DNA of 64,000 bases from an uncultured Latescibacterota bacterium (lineage in GTDB: Bacteria; Latescibacterota; UBA2968), in the NCBI GenBank assembly GCA_958295785.1, contig OY282377.1:5582896-5646895 (forward strand), in the 5' to 3' direction. Shown here piece by piece: positions 37,234 to 46,498 of this stretch (position 1 is the first letter of the stretch; the number at the start of each line of letters is the position of its first letter). Below the pieces are notes generated by a model, which had not been told where the DNA came from, ran no database searches, and saw only the letters and a list, made by a program, of their open reading frames with translations. Both the position numbers and the translations under genes were made by a program.

Positions 37234-37553
37234 TCAGTGACCAGTCCCTGCCCCATCAGCCGTAGGGACAGGCCCCCGTGCCTGTCCGAAGCAGCGGTCA
37301 GCAGTCATCGATCAGTGACCAGTCCCTGCCCCATCAGCCGTAGGGACAGGCCCCCGTGCCTGTCCGAAGCAGCGGTCAACCCATCCATCGCTACATCCCA
37401 AGCACTTGGTCGCATCATACATAGAAAAAACAAAAAACCCGTTCGATTACGTCGAGCGGGCGTTTTTGTGGTCAGCGGTCAGCAGTCATCGACCAGTCCC
37501 TGCCCCCATCAGCCGTAGGGACAGGCCCCTGTGCCTGTCCGAAGTAGCGGTCG
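37234..37553 (+). repeat. Three direct repeats carrying the GGACAGGC hairpin
   Basis: Units of about 67 bp at 37234-37300 and 37312-37378 (78-bp period) and a third at about 37490-37553. Each contains GGACAGGC...GCCTGTCC, an 8-bp inverted pair with a six-base loop, and a leading CAGTCCCTGCCCC. Inverted relatives lie at 46247, 46393 and 48757. Confidence 0.8.
37438..37465. terminator. Hairpin terminator in the repeat region
   Basis: CCCGTTCG pairs with CGAGCGGG (one G-T pair) followed by CGTTTTT; the other side has an A-run, so it may work in both directions. It lies between nrdR and the converging gamma-glutamyltransferase gene. Confidence 0.6.
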
Positions 37554-37554
37554 G

Positions 37555-39135
37555 TCAATATCCCACCGCCAGACCATCTTTGCGCGGATCGGAGGCCGCG
37601 CAATAACCGTCGTCGAGTTTGTAGATGAGTTGGCCTCCGCCATATCCGATCCTGGGCGGGATTTGAATATCGTGCCCGCGGGCGCGAAGATCGTCGAGAA
37701 CGCCATCAGGCACGCCGGGTTCGATGCCCACATTTGTCCCGCCCAAAACCTGCCATCGGGGCGCGTCGCAGGCGGCCTGTGGATTTTGACCATAAGCAAA
37801 AATCCGAATCATCATCTGCGCGTGGCCTTGCGGTTGCATGTGCCCGCCCATCACGCCGAATGCCATCGCGGGTTGGCTCGCGTGTGTCGCAAATGCCGGG
37901 ATGATGGTGTGATAGGGCCGCTTGCCGCTGTCCACGCGATTGGGATGATCTTTTGAAAGAACAAAACCCGCCCCCCGATTTTGCATGCTGATCCCGGTAT
38001 CGGGAATGACAATGCCAGAGCCAAATCCCATGTAATTGGACTGAATAAAAGAGACCATCATGCCCGTTTCGTCTGCGGCAGCGAGATACACCGTATCGCT
38101 GTGCGGCGTGCCAAACGCGGGGGCCTGGGCGCGTTGCAAATCGATCAACCGAGCGCGTTGAGCCAAATAGTTTGGATCGAGCAATTGCGCGTATTCAATA
38201 TCCCGCGCATCGGGGTCAGAGACGTATCGGTGCGTATCGGCATACGCCAATTTCATCGCTTCGATCTGGAGGTGAAAGCTGTCTGCCGAATCGACGGGAT
38301 ACTGGGGCAAATCCCAGTTTTCGAGGATGCCCAATGCGATCAGCGCCGCGATACCCTGACCGTTGGGGGGAATCTCGTGCAAGGTGTGGTTTTGAAAGTC
38401 AATGGTCATGGTATCGACCCAATCGGCCCGGTGTTCGGCGAGGTCATCTTCGGTCATCGCGCCGCCGGTCTTTTTGGCATGGGCCGCGATTTTTTTTGCG
38501 AGGTCGCCCCGGTAAAACGCATCTCCGTTGGTTTCGGCAATGCGTTCTAGGGTGCGCGCTTGCGCCTCGCATGTGAATTTTTCGCCAATTTGGGGCGCGC
38601 GACCACGCGGCGCGAACGTCGCCATCCAATCGGGCATATCGCTGTAATTGCGCGCGGCGCTTGCCCAACTGCGCCCGGTGATGGGCGAGACCACAAAGCC
38701 ATTGCGGGCGTAGTGAATCGCGGGTTCAAACAGCGCGTCAAAAGGCAATTTGCCAAAGCGTTCTGAAATCGCGGCCCAAGCCGAAACACAGCCGGGCACG
38801 GTAACGGCGTCCCAACCGCGCTGCGGCATGCGGTCATACGCGGCAAATAATGCGGGCGACCACGCCTTGGGAGAACGCCCCGATGCGTTGAGGCCGTGCA
38901 TGCGTTCTCCGTCCCACAAGATGCAAAAGGCATCGCTGCCAATGCCATTGCTGGTGGGTTCAACAACGCAAAGCGCGATGGCCGTGGCCAGGGCCGCATC
39001 TGCGGCATTGCCGCCTTTATACAACATGCACACCCCGGCTTGCGCGGCCAGCGGTTGCGACGTGGCAACCACATTGCGCGCCATAACGGGCATGCGCTGG
39101 GAAGGATAGGGAAAAGACCATGACAGTTCGGGCAT
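37555..39135 (-). CDS. Gamma-glutamyltransferase-family protein
   Basis: 526 residues. Family hallmarks: GGNAADAALATAIAL near 41-55, GIGSDAF, and the autoprocessing site HSDTVYLAAADETG near 352-365, where Thr would become the nucleophile of the small subunit; a late NRGAGFVL and GYGGGQLIYK. There is no signal peptide, unlike classical GGT, so it is more like cytoplasmic relatives (YwrD type). Substrates may be gamma-glutamyl compounds or related amides. AGGAG lies 10 bases before the ATG. It is co-directional with the VOC gene, 21 bp downstream of its stop. Confidence 0.9.
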   Translation of the reverse strand: MPELSWSFPYPSQRMPVMARNVVATSQPLAAQAGVCMLYKGGNAADAALATAIALCVVEPTSNGIGSDAFCILWDGERMHGLNASGRSPKAWSPALFAAYDRMPQRGWDAVTVPGCVSAWAAISERFGKLPFDALFEPAIHYARNGFVVSPITGRSWASAARNYSDMPDWMATFAPRGRAPQIGEKFTCEAQARTLERIAETNGDAFYRGDLAKKIAAHAKKTGGAMTEDDLAEHRADWVDTMTIDFQNHTLHEIPPNGQGIAALIALGILENWDLPQYPVDSADSFHLQIEAMKLAYADTHRYVSDPDARDIEYAQLLDPNYLAQRARLIDLQRAQAPAFGTPHSDTVYLAAADETGMMVSFIQSNYMGFGSGIVIPDTGISMQNRGAGFVLSKDHPNRVDSGKRPYHTIIPAFATHASQPAMAFGVMGGHMQPQGHAQMMIRIFAYGQNPQAACDAPRWQVLGGTNVGIEPGVPDGVLDDLRARGHDIQIPPRIGYGGGQLIYKLDDGYCAASDPRKDGLAVGY

Positions 39136-39156
39136 GGGATCGCATCTCCTGTGCTA

Positions 39157-39627
39157 TCAGTTTAAGGTGATTTCTTTGAGTTGTTCCGCGACTTGGTTCA
39201 TTAACTCGTCGCCATCCATGGATACGTGCAGGGGTTCGGTGAAATTGAGCCGATACCCATTGGGGTCTATCACAATGACCTCTCGCGCCTGCCACGGTCG
39301 GTTGTGCGGGCCGGAAATTTGGACATTGCCAGCGCGCCGCACCCGTTCGGCAATGGCGTCAACCGATTCGCGCAAGGCGGTAAAATTGAGCGTGACGCCC
39401 GCGCCCTTGATGGTTGCGATCAAGGCGTTCGGCCCTTCTGCCATCAAAATCAAGTCCGCATGCGGTGCCCAGCGCAAGTGCGACATGATGGGATCGCCGT
39501 TCGGGCCGGGCATTTGTGAAATCAAAGTAAAACCGAGGATGTCGCAATACCAGCGTGTGGAGAGATTGAGGTCATTGACCATCAGCGTTGTATAGGACGG
39601 CATTTGGTAGTCGAGGTCGGGTTCCAC
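39157..39627 (-). CDS. VOC-superfamily (glyoxalase/dioxygenase-fold) protein
   Basis: 156 residues from the GTG at 39627, chosen because AAAGGA lies nine bases upstream; an ATG eight codons later (39603) is an alternative. It shows two beta-alpha-beta modules: TLMVNDLNLSTRWYCDILGF and a second half with VIVIDPNGYRLNFTE. The last Glu is the common metal ligand, but the matching His in the first half is not obvious. VOC proteins include glyoxalases, dioxygenases and resistance proteins; the substrate is unknown. First gene of a two-gene unit with the gamma-glutamyltransferase. Confidence 0.85.
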   Translation of the reverse strand: MEPDLDYQMPSYTTLMVNDLNLSTRWYCDILGFTLISQMPGPNGDPIMSHLRWAPHADLILMAEGPNALIATIKGAGVTLNFTALRESVDAIAERVRRAGNVQISGPHNRPWQAREVIVIDPNGYRLNFTEPLHVSMDGDELMNQVAEQLKEITLN

Positions 39628-40371
39628 CTGCGTGTCCTTTCTCCCTTGAGGGATTAAATGTTGTGATGGTGGGTTTGCCTGCAAAGTAAAATTTCTCATC
39701 CAAAACCTGTAACGTGGCGCAGCTTATATTTGGACAGCCTGAACGCTTGATCGGTTAGCAGTTAGGGCTATGTCTTTGATTGAGGAACTTGCCAGATGTT
39801 GCGGTTGCTTCTCGTATCATTGGGCGAGCACGGGGGCATCGCCCCTACACATACTCGCCTTTGTATGGTATGGGCTAAGGTTCGGGGCAACTGACACTGG
39901 CTACTGATTTGCCTTTCTTCGTGCCCTTAGTGGATCTTATCTCTCTCGCCTTAAAAAAACAAAACCCGCCGAAATTGCTTCAGCGGGTTCGTTTTGGAAA
40001 AACGTTTTTTGCGTTCATGTCTCTGTCATAAGAACCCGCTGGCATGTCTTCATAGTGACGCCATGACCCGTGAAAATCCCGAGATTCAGCCCACTTTCCG
40101 GGCACGCCTGATCATTGTCACGGACACATGACATCTGTGCATGTAAACTGCCATCGCAGCGGTATGCCACTTGTCGGAAATCACTCTGGTAGGTTGCTGA
40201 GGTCATGTTACACGCTCTTATGTGTCAACGAAACGGACGCAGAAGATATAGCGGAAATTTGCCAAAGTCAAGCGGGTTTTTTGAAAAAATTTGCAGAACT
40301 ATTCAATGATGTCCTATACGGGATTGTAGCAAAGTCACAGTTTCATCCACAACATAATCACTTGTTATCGG
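39628..40371. other. Gene-free region between the VOC gene and repeat copy B
   Basis: 744 bp. It contains a 'gcgagcacgggggcatcgcc' GC palindrome near 39824 (again at 42001) and a bidirectional terminator at 39963-39989. At 40010-40370 there is DNA of different character with short open frames but no ribosome binding site or family I recognise; it may be a gene remnant. Confidence 0.45.
39963..39989. terminator. Bidirectional hairpin terminator
   Basis: AACCCGC pairs with GCGGGTT around a 13-base loop; an A-run precedes and CGTTTT follows. Confidence 0.65.
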
Positions 40372-40747
40372 GGAACAGACGTTCCGTAGAGATCATGCGT
40401 TGCTCGTCTCAAGCGTTTGGTTCTGCCTCCACATGGGTTGCCTTTGATGCCTTCGGCGACCGACTTTTTTTCAACAGCAAAAAAAAGTAGGCAAAAAATG
40501 CCGCTCTCATGCGCCGAGAGGCTGGCACAGCGCAAATCGCTTTTGTAACAGCACGACATGCGTTGGCCTGCAAGGTGGGTTGCAAAATGGCTGTTGGTTG
40601 CGAGACGGCCTTGCGCGCTGTGCGTGATGGCAGGATCCGATGGTCTTTTGGGATGGCCTGGTTGCTATGGCTTCTCTGAATGACTACGGAACGTCAAGGG
40701 AATCATTTGTGGGTCGCATATCGCATCAGGCCAATAAAAAATCAATT

Positions 40748-41835
40748 AGGACTTACGCAATCTCCATTGGAATATGAGGTACTTTGAGTTGTTGTCTCAA
40801 GAAGTCAGCCACCCCCCGGTATTTGACTTGATAAATGGTTTGTCCTGTTTGATAGGCCACCTGCGCGAGTCGAATCCAAACGAACATCGCACACCCAATA
40901 TGATTTCGTACCATGCGTGCCAACCGACATGGACCCTTTTCAAGCCCGGTCACTTGTTTGACTTCGCGGTGAAATGGCTCAATTTTCCATCTTTGGTGAC
41001 ACACCTGTTGTACCCCTGAAGAATCGTTTTGAGCATGGTCGTTGGTCACGACATACGCCGTGCGTCTATCAGCAGACGCCACCCGGAATCATTTCACTTT
41101 GTGGTCTTTGGGAAACCCTCTGATTTTAATTGGCTTGCCTTGTTTGCGTTGCGCTTGAGTCCAAGTTAAGCTATCTACGCGCTGGTAGGGGGTTGTGCCT
41201 GCCGAATCGTCCACGCGCCGGTTCGTCTTGAGGGGACAATAATAGGTTTTTTGCATCTGCTCTCTGTGTCGCATGACCGTTTTGGTCGCATACCCACTGT
41301 CCATCAAGACCCCGGTAAAAGGAAGGCCCTTCTGATAGACCCACACAGAGAGCATGTCCTTGAGATGATCCAATTTGGTTTGCCATCGCCTTGCGGGTCA
41401 TAAATCCGATAGTCAATCAGCCAGAACCGATCCTGTTGCGGATTGACATAGACACATGTAACCACCCCGATGCCATTGATGACGCCTTGGGCGTTGCCGC
41501 TCTATTGACGACGCACTAACGCGATCTTGCGTGCGTGTCGCTTGTCTAAAACCGGGTCATCAAAGATCACATAGCCTTCAGGCGTCAACGCGATGGGGTC
41601 TTTGACGTGTTCCCACACCAAGCGGGGGGGATACGCTCACCGGCGAGATAGCGGTTGATCATATCATGACTGAACCCTTCGCTATGGGCGGCGAAAGGGG
41701 TCAGGGTATCGTTGAGGGGACGGCTAAGCAGATACTGACAGTAATCCAAACGCGTCGGTTGGCGCATTGACACCTCCTCAAAGTGATAAATTTTACGGAA
41801 TTGCACCCTTTTTTAACTCAGCATGCGTAAGTCCT
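40748..41835 (-). mobile_element. Degenerate IS701-like insertion sequence
   Basis: 1088 bp bounded by perfect 12-bp inverted ends AGGACTTACGCA/TGCGTAAGTCCT. ATCAATT is duplicated on both sides (40741-40747 and 41836-41842), a 7-bp target duplication. It carries a single broken DDE transposase. It sits inside the right inverted end of copy B, so it arrived after that copy. Confidence 0.85.
40753..41767 (-). pseudogene. Broken transposase of the IS701/IS4 type
   Basis: The intact start is MRQPTRLDYCQYLLSRPLND with GAGGAGGTG upstream. Relatives continue RLVWE...VFDDPVLDK...LVRRQYSGNA...IDYRIYDPQGDGK...GVLMDSGYATK...YYCPLK...VVTNDHAQ...WKIEPFHREVKQ. Here a C is missing at about 41622 (frameshift), Tyr became a stop near 41507, an A is missing near 41380 (frameshift), and TGA interrupts at 41089-41091. 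The D, D and E regions can all still be recognised. It cannot make an active enzyme. Confidence 0.88.
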
Positions 41836-41849
41836 ATCAATTTAGTATA

Positions 41850-42190
41850 ACCACTAACCCCTGCTTTTCGCCTTTGCTTTTCGCCTTTCATCCGCGCAAT
41901 CCGCGCAATCCGTTTAATCCGCGATCCGCCTTTGGTTGACCGGGTGACTGATCACTGATCACTGCCCCTTAACCCCTGCTTCTTGTATCTCGCATCATTG
42001 GGCGAGCACGGGGGCATCGCCCCTACACACACTCACCTTGTAATCCGTGTCATTCGCGCTTCGCCTTTGCTTTTCGCTTTTGCTTTTCGCCTTTCATCCG
42101 CGCAATCCGCGCAATCCGTTTAATCCGCGCTTCGCCTTTGCTTTTCGCCTTTGCTTTTCGCCTTTCATCCGCGTCATCTGCGTCATCCGT
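41850..42190. repeat. Block of short tandem words
   Basis: 341 bp composed of repeated words: CTTTTCGCCTTTG (about seven times), CCGCGCAATCCG / CCGTTTAATCCG, and ACTGATCACTGATC, plus a GC palindrome near 42001. No gene. Related words appear near 18931, 37159 and 53065. Confidence 0.75.
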
Positions 42191-42997
42191 TTAATCCGCG
42201 ATCTCTTTTGACTTTTGAAAAATGAGATCGGCAAACGCGCCCGTGACTGTGCTGCCGGTGTTGTCCGAGTCGGACATGAGATAGACGCGCACAATTTCAG
42301 CGGGTTCTTCTTTCGGGTAAAAGCGTTTGAAATCTGCGTAAAAATTGCGCGATTCAGCAACCCATTGGTTCGCGTTTTGATCCCCGCTTTCGGCCACAAT
42401 GCGATACCACTTGAATTTGAGCACCCATGGAACCACGGTTGTCACCTGTGTGAGCGCGGTTTCTTCGGGGATGGTGCGCGTCCAGAGGTAGGCGATTTCC
42501 CGCAGGTCGCCTTTGCTGTTGAGAACGGAAATGCCGAGTTTGGCTGCAAAGTCATCGCCCGATTTTTGAATTTCCCCTTTGTCATTGGTCGTTTGGCTGT
42601 CGTCTATCGTATTGCTCACGCGCCAACGCCAGGAGATGGTGGGGTATTCGGTTGCCGAAATGAGACGGTGTTGCCCCCCCGTTTGTTTGCGGATGTTTTT
42701 TTCAAATCCGGTTGGGGGACGGTCGCAGCGTTTGATCCAATCTTGCTCGCGGTCAACGGGCAAGGGCGTCCCGTTTTGGGTGGGCACTTGCCAAAAGAGC
42801 GCGGCGGCCTGATCGCTGTGAATCTCAAACGCGCCATTGCGATGCTGCGCGGTGACGTTTTCGCGGCAGTGGTCCCAATCGCGCCGAAGCCAGTCGCCCG
42901 CCATGTTGACGGAAACGCGGTCTCGCGCTTGCACAACACACGGGAAAATCGCGAAGAGGTACGTCTTGAGCAAAATCGAAAGAACAATGCGAACCAT
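42191..42997 (-). CDS. DUF3047-domain secreted protein
   Basis: 268 residues from the ATG at 42997 (AAGGGAAAT just upstream; the protein then begins with a signal peptide ending VVQA). The DUF3047 features are ISWRWRVSN (about 113-121), DDFAAKLGISVL, YLWTRTIPE, WVAESRNFYADF and MSDSDNTGSTVTGAFADLIF at the end. The fold is a beta-sandwich often found in periplasmic or outer-membrane proteins of unknown role. An Asp-rich DSDNTG could bind calcium (inference). The gene follows the decayed family member at 43.0 kb on the same strand. Confidence 0.85.
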   Translation of the reverse strand: MVRIVLSILLKTYLFAIFPCVVQARDRVSVNMAGDWLRRDWDHCRENVTAQHRNGAFEIHSDQAAALFWQVPTQNGTPLPVDREQDWIKRCDRPPTGFEKNIRKQTGGQHRLISATEYPTISWRWRVSNTIDDSQTTNDKGEIQKSGDDFAAKLGISVLNSKGDLREIAYLWTRTIPEETALTQVTTVVPWVLKFKWYRIVAESGDQNANQWVAESRNFYADFKRFYPKEEPAEIVRVYLMSDSDNTGSTVTGAFADLIFQKSKEIAD

Positions 42998-43042
42998 AGA
43001 TTTCCCTTTTGTCGAGTTTTTGAGTGTCTGTCCGAGTGCCAT

Positions 43043-43591
43043 TTAGAACCGCAATGTGGCAAGTGCCGATACGCTCCCATCCGGTGCGGGCGCGAGGCCG
43101 ACTGAGAAACGGCGGGATTCAAGGGCAGGATGTGACCGCTGGATCATTTGGCGCTTTCATCGTATTGATACCAGCAACGACAAGTCCAATGCCAAGCCCT
43201 ATTTTCCAGCCCGTGCCCGTGTTTTTGTGTTGTCCAAGACTGACTTCAAAATTGGAGATGGAAGACATGGGCACTTTGGACAATCTGCGTTTGCCAGACA
43301 ATCGTCCTTTGAAAAATGTGTGTGCTTTAATTACGAGCGTGTCTCGCGTCATTTTGACGACCTCGCCAACCTTCCATGTTTTTGACATTGAAGGAGCTTT
43401 GAAACGCACTTTGGCCCCCTGCACACGCACTTTGTAATTCTCTTCCCGAATCCATTGTATAGCGGACTGTTCTGTTTCTGCGTCTTGAGGTCGTGTGGTC
43501 GCATACGCGAGCGCGGGGGCCATCGCGTTGAGCAAAAGGCTACCGTGATGAAAATGGCGATGGATTTGGTGATGTCGTGTTCTGCGTACAT
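43043..43591 (-). pseudogene. Decayed member of the local SH3-like/glycine-rich family
   Basis: Start MYAEHDITKSIAIFITVAF matches the signal of the gene at 45430 (MHTGDNIIKSIAIFATA). A missing T near 43532 changes frame; the next frame carries LLNAMAPALAY and KVRFKAPSMSKT...MSSISNFEVSLGQ. After a Gly-rich piece a second break leads to FSVGLAPAPDGSVSALATLRF, the expected C-terminus with a final Phe. About 60-90 residues are missing in comparison with the relative. So it has a frameshift and an internal deletion. Confidence 0.75.
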
Positions 43592-43635
43592 GGATGCCTC
43601 CGATTGAATTTGGGGTGCTTGTTCCACAACATGTC

Positions 43636-44559
43636 CTAAAATTTCAAAGATGGCCCAACCGCCACGGTCATTCCTCGAAAAAAATGATGATCCAAATACT
43701 CCCAAAATAAGTCGGCTTGCACGGCGGCTTGCACGTTGATATGCGGATGAACAGGTACGAGGATCGCGGCGCCCAATGAACCGCGTGGACGAGTCGTCGG
43801 GGTCGGCAATTCGTAAGCCCCTCCGCTCCGGTAGTAGATGTTCTCAAGGGATAAGCCAAACGCGAAATCGGCCAGCAAGACGACTTGTTTGCGATTGTTG
43901 AGGACATGGGCCTTTTGGAAGACCAGCAATAGGGAAAGCAACCGTGCGGCCATGCCATCCTCACGCTGTCTAATCTCAGCTTCTCTTCTCCGCCAATGAG
44001 ATACATTATATTCTCGGTCGGGCGATACCGCAAAGATATTTACTTTTTGGTACGCACATCGCAACCCAACCCGCGAACGGCTTTCATCTGAAAGGAAATC
44101 GCCGAAATAGAGAGACGCGGCCCACAGTGACTTTTTGTACCGATCACCAAAGTTATAGAATCCCGTAAACATTTTACTGAGGTTAAAAAAATAACCGGTT
44201 TCAAGCGTCAGTTCTGGTTTGTAACGGGTTAGCCATGAACGCGGGCCGGTCGTCATTTTAGGTGCAGACAATGCGATGAGGTTGTGAATGCGGTCGCGGT
44301 CAATTTCCGTTTTCCAAGAATCGACGCCGATGATCACCCGCTCTGAATCAACGGCCTTGATATAGCCTCTTACAGTCGTCATTCTTTCCCACTTTCCAGA
44401 GATCGAATCCCGCTCTCCTTCCCCATAAGTGATCGCGACATACGCGCCGATTTCAACCGCGCTACTGTCGGTCTCCCCGGCTTTCACACCCACTTCTGCC
44501 CGCAGAACTTCCGGCAGACAAACGGATAGTAGCAAAACGATTATCGTCATTCGTACCAT
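43636..44559 (-). CDS. Predicted outer-membrane protein with SH3-like N-terminal part
   Basis: 307 residues. A signal peptide (MVRMTIIVLLLSVCLPEVLRA) leads to a small beta domain (VEIGAYVAITYGEGE...VRGYIKAVDSERVIIGV) that resembles the neighbour's DAYIAVTYYDG...ARGWIDAIGETSFTI. From about 110 barrel-like strands follow (PELTLETGYFFNLSK, ASLYFGDFL, RVGLRCAYQKV), ending VAVGPSLKF. It thus fuses the local beta domain to a small barrel. The function is unknown. It lies between two damaged relatives of that domain, which suggests duplication and decay of one family. Confidence 0.72.
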   Translation of the reverse strand: MVRMTIIVLLLSVCLPEVLRAEVGVKAGETDSSAVEIGAYVAITYGEGERDSISGKWERMTTVRGYIKAVDSERVIIGVDSWKTEIDRDRIHNLIALSAPKMTTGPRSWLTRYKPELTLETGYFFNLSKMFTGFYNFGDRYKKSLWAASLYFGDFLSDESRSRVGLRCAYQKVNIFAVSPDREYNVSHWRRREAEIRQREDGMAARLLSLLLVFQKAHVLNNRKQVVLLADFAFGLSLENIYYRSGGAYELPTPTTRPRGSLGAAILVPVHPHINVQAAVQADLFWEYLDHHFFRGMTVAVGPSLKF

Positions 44560-44591
44560 GTGTTCCTCCTGTTGAATCAGTGACCCTTGCG

Positions 44592-45430
44592 CTAAAAATT
44601 GAACGTGAGCGCGGCGCGAAGCCCTTTTCCGGTGTGGGCGCGATGCTCAAATTGAGGCGTTGCGGCGATACCTCGACCCATTTGTCGGATTCTATGCCAC
44701 CACCAATGAGAGTCGAGAAAACCACTATGGGTGGGGATATACACACCATTGTCACGGCTGTGGCTAAGCCTTGCCATTCGCTTTCGCTCTCGTCGCTATA
44801 ATCTACAATCGCGACTGGAACAAGGACAGCAAGTCCAAGTCCAAGCCCAAGCCCAATCTTAAAACCTTTGCCAGCGTTCCGACGCTGTCCAAGACTGACT
44901 TCAAAATTGGAGATGGAAGACAGGGGCACTTGAAGAAATGTACGTCCTTTTTGGATTTGGATAAGAAGTGTGTCTTGCGTCATTTTGACGACCTCTCCAA
45001 CGATCCGTTTTTTTGTTAGTGAAGGGGCTTTGAAACGCACTTTGGCATTGTGTGTCTTGAACCGTTGTATGGCTTCGGCCTTTGTTTTTATTTCTCGACC
45101 TATTGCATTCATGGACATGACCGCATCTTTGCCCATGACCACGGATAAGACTTTGGCGTAGGCAATGGTCGTCTTGCTCTTGAGGCCGCTGCGAATGGTG
45201 AACGATGTCTCGCCAATCGCGTCAATCCAGCCCCTCGCTGTTCTTTCTCGGTTGTTGCCATCGTAATAAGTGACGGCGATATACGCATCTCGAACCAGCG
45301 CGGTGGCGTTGACTTCTGCGCCTTGCAAGTGCTTGGCGGCCTGCGCGAGCGTAGGGGCTATCGCGTTGAACAGGATGGTCGCCGTTGCGAAAATGGCGAT
45401 AGATTTGATGATGTTATCCCCTGTGTGCAT
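44592..45430 (-). CDS. Family member with a C-terminal frameshift
   Basis: A signal peptide (MHTGDNIIKSIAIFATA...) precedes the SH3-like part (AYIAVTYYDGNNRERTARGW), a second beta part (KVRFKAPSLTKKRIVGEVV...LSSISNFEVSLGQ), and a Gly-rich membrane-like stretch (GFKIGLGLGLGLAVLVPVAI). The natural end is QRLNLSIAPTPEKGLRAALTFNF, stop at 44592. One base is missing in the A-run near 44617, so the frame as written instead runs on to 44462, into the next gene. The loss sits in a homopolymer and could be a sequencing error. AGGAGAAATCC lies before the ATG, and repeat copy C begins only 18 bp upstream. Confidence 0.72.
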
Positions 45431-45448
45431 GGATTTCTCCTTTCTGTA

Positions 45449-45945
45449 ATACCAAATTGATTTTTATTTGTCCGTATCCCGTCTCCCATCAGGGAGGAAT
45501 GAGGAATGAGGAACAGACGTTCCGTAGAGATCATGCCTTGCTTGTCTCAAGCATTTGGCCCTACAGCATCGTTTGTTGCCTTCGATGCGTTGGCTACGCC
45601 TGTGCCTACGGCGTGCGGCGACCTACTTTTTTTCAACAGCAAAAAAAGTAGGCGAGCGGGGTACAACTGCCTTAGCAGTTCAAAAATGCCGCTCTCAAAC
45701 GCCGAGGGGCTTGCACAGCGCAAAGTGCTTTTGTAATGGGACAACATGCGCTGGCCTGCAAGGTTGGCTACATAATCGCTGTGGGTTGCGAGATGGACTT
45801 GCGCGCTGTGCGTGATGGGTTTGTGTGACGGTATTTTGTGATTGCATTTTGCTATGGCTTTTCTGAATGACTGCGTAACGGCAAGGGGATCGCTTGCTGG
45901 CAACATAGCGCATCACATGAGGCCAACTGAAAATCAATTTAGTAT
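45449..45945. repeat. Four-copy element, copy C
   Basis: 497 bp. Left end ATACCAAATTGATTTTTA, right end AAAATCAATTTAGTAT. It carries an insertion of about 30 bp that contains the GGGGTACAACTGC...GCAGTTC palindrome (45658-45681) directly after the conserved CTACTTTTTTT hairpin. It borders the start of the gene at 45430 so closely that it must supply or block its promoter. Confidence 0.85.
45658..45681. repeat. GGGGTACAAC palindromic motif inside copy C
   Basis: GGGGTACAACTGC, four bases, GCAGTTC; inner arms AACTGC/GCAGTT. It is absent from copies A, B and D, so it inserted into the larger element. Confidence 0.7.
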
Positions 45946-45965
45946 AAGTCATGTTTTGAGGCCGA

Positions 45966-46022
45966 TTAGAACCGCAACGTGGCCATCACCTCTGAGGGCG
46001 CGTTGAACGCATTGCCTGCGGC
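45966..46022 (-). pseudogene. 3-prime remnant of a barrel-type gene
   Basis: The frame AAGNAFNAPSEVMATLRF ends in a stop and matches the end of the decayed gene at 43043 (SALATLRF). Nothing upstream continues it. It is a 19-codon relic next to repeat copy C. Confidence 0.4.
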
Positions 46023-46199
46023 AAAAAAAACTCGAAATGAGCAAGTTGAAAGTGATGCAAAACATCCTCGGGGAAGCCCCTCATCCTTTCTTTGTGTGTG
46101 AAATAAATTCACACCTGTGGAGAAAAATCCACACTTATACGCGGTTTTTAACGGGAATTTCGCTCAATCGGAGATAGATGCAATTTTCGTTCCAAAACA

Positions 46200-46231
46200 A
46201 AAAGCGCGACGGAAAAATCCGCCGCGCTTTT
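46200..46231. terminator. Hairpin terminator
   Basis: AAAAGCGCG-A-CGG pairs with CCG-C-CGCGCTTTT around a six-base loop. Confidence 0.6.
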
Positions 46232-46246
46232 GCGGTTTGATGATAA

Positions 46247-46268
46247 GGACAGGCACGGGGGCCTGTCC
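46247..46268. repeat. GGACAGGC hairpin, copy at 46.2 kb
   Basis: GGACAGGC and GCCTGTCC with a six-base loop, then CTACGGCTGATGG: the reverse complement of the 37.2-kb units. Confidence 0.75.
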
Positions 46269-46392
46269 CTACGGCTGATGGATGTGGGGATTGACTACGA
46301 AAGACGAAGAGCGGTTTTCAACATGCGCTGTCCAGACACGTTCACGGCGCGAAAGGGAGAACCGATGGGGATTGACGACTGGTCACTGCTTT

Positions 46393-46413
46393 GGACAGGC
46401 CCGGGGCCTGTCC
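46393..46413. repeat. GGACAGGC hairpin, second copy at 46.4 kb
   Basis: GGACAGGCCCGGGGCCTGTC-type palindrome followed by CTACGATTGATGG. Confidence 0.7.
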
Positions 46414-46498
46414 CTACGATTGATGGGTGTGGAGAGAGGAGATGCGATCCCCGCCTTCCTCGAAAGAAGGAGGGGGCGAGGATCGGCCCCAATCCGCC

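Larger units (their letters stand above)
37159..37554. other. Intergenic repeat block
   Basis: 396 bp between convergent genes, filled by the three direct repeats, short tandem words (AGCAGTCAGTGACC-like) and one terminator. No gene. Confidence 0.7.
40372..41849. repeat. Four-copy element, copy B, interrupted by an IS
   Basis: From 40372 (GGAACAGACGTTCC...) the sequence follows copies A, C and D. The left inverted end and about 60 bases are missing. The right end is split: ATCAATT before the IS and ATCAATTTAGTATA after it. The hairpin region and GC-rich middle are conserved. Confidence 0.8.
45946..46498. other. Gene-free region with hairpins
   Basis: 553 bp. Apart from the relic it holds two small palindromes near 46102 and 46123 (GTGTGAA/TTCACAC and TGTGGA/TCCACA), a terminator at 46200-46231, and two GGACAGGC hairpins. 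No gene. Confidence 0.55.

Noticed and set aside
40010-40371. Possible gene before repeat copy B
   Set aside because: Short frames on both strands, no ribosome binding site and no recognised motif; left as unexplained DNA.
44462-44559. C-terminal extension of the 44.6-kb gene overlapping the next gene
   Set aside because: The other frame gives the family's normal end (ALTFNF), so the extension results from a missing base.
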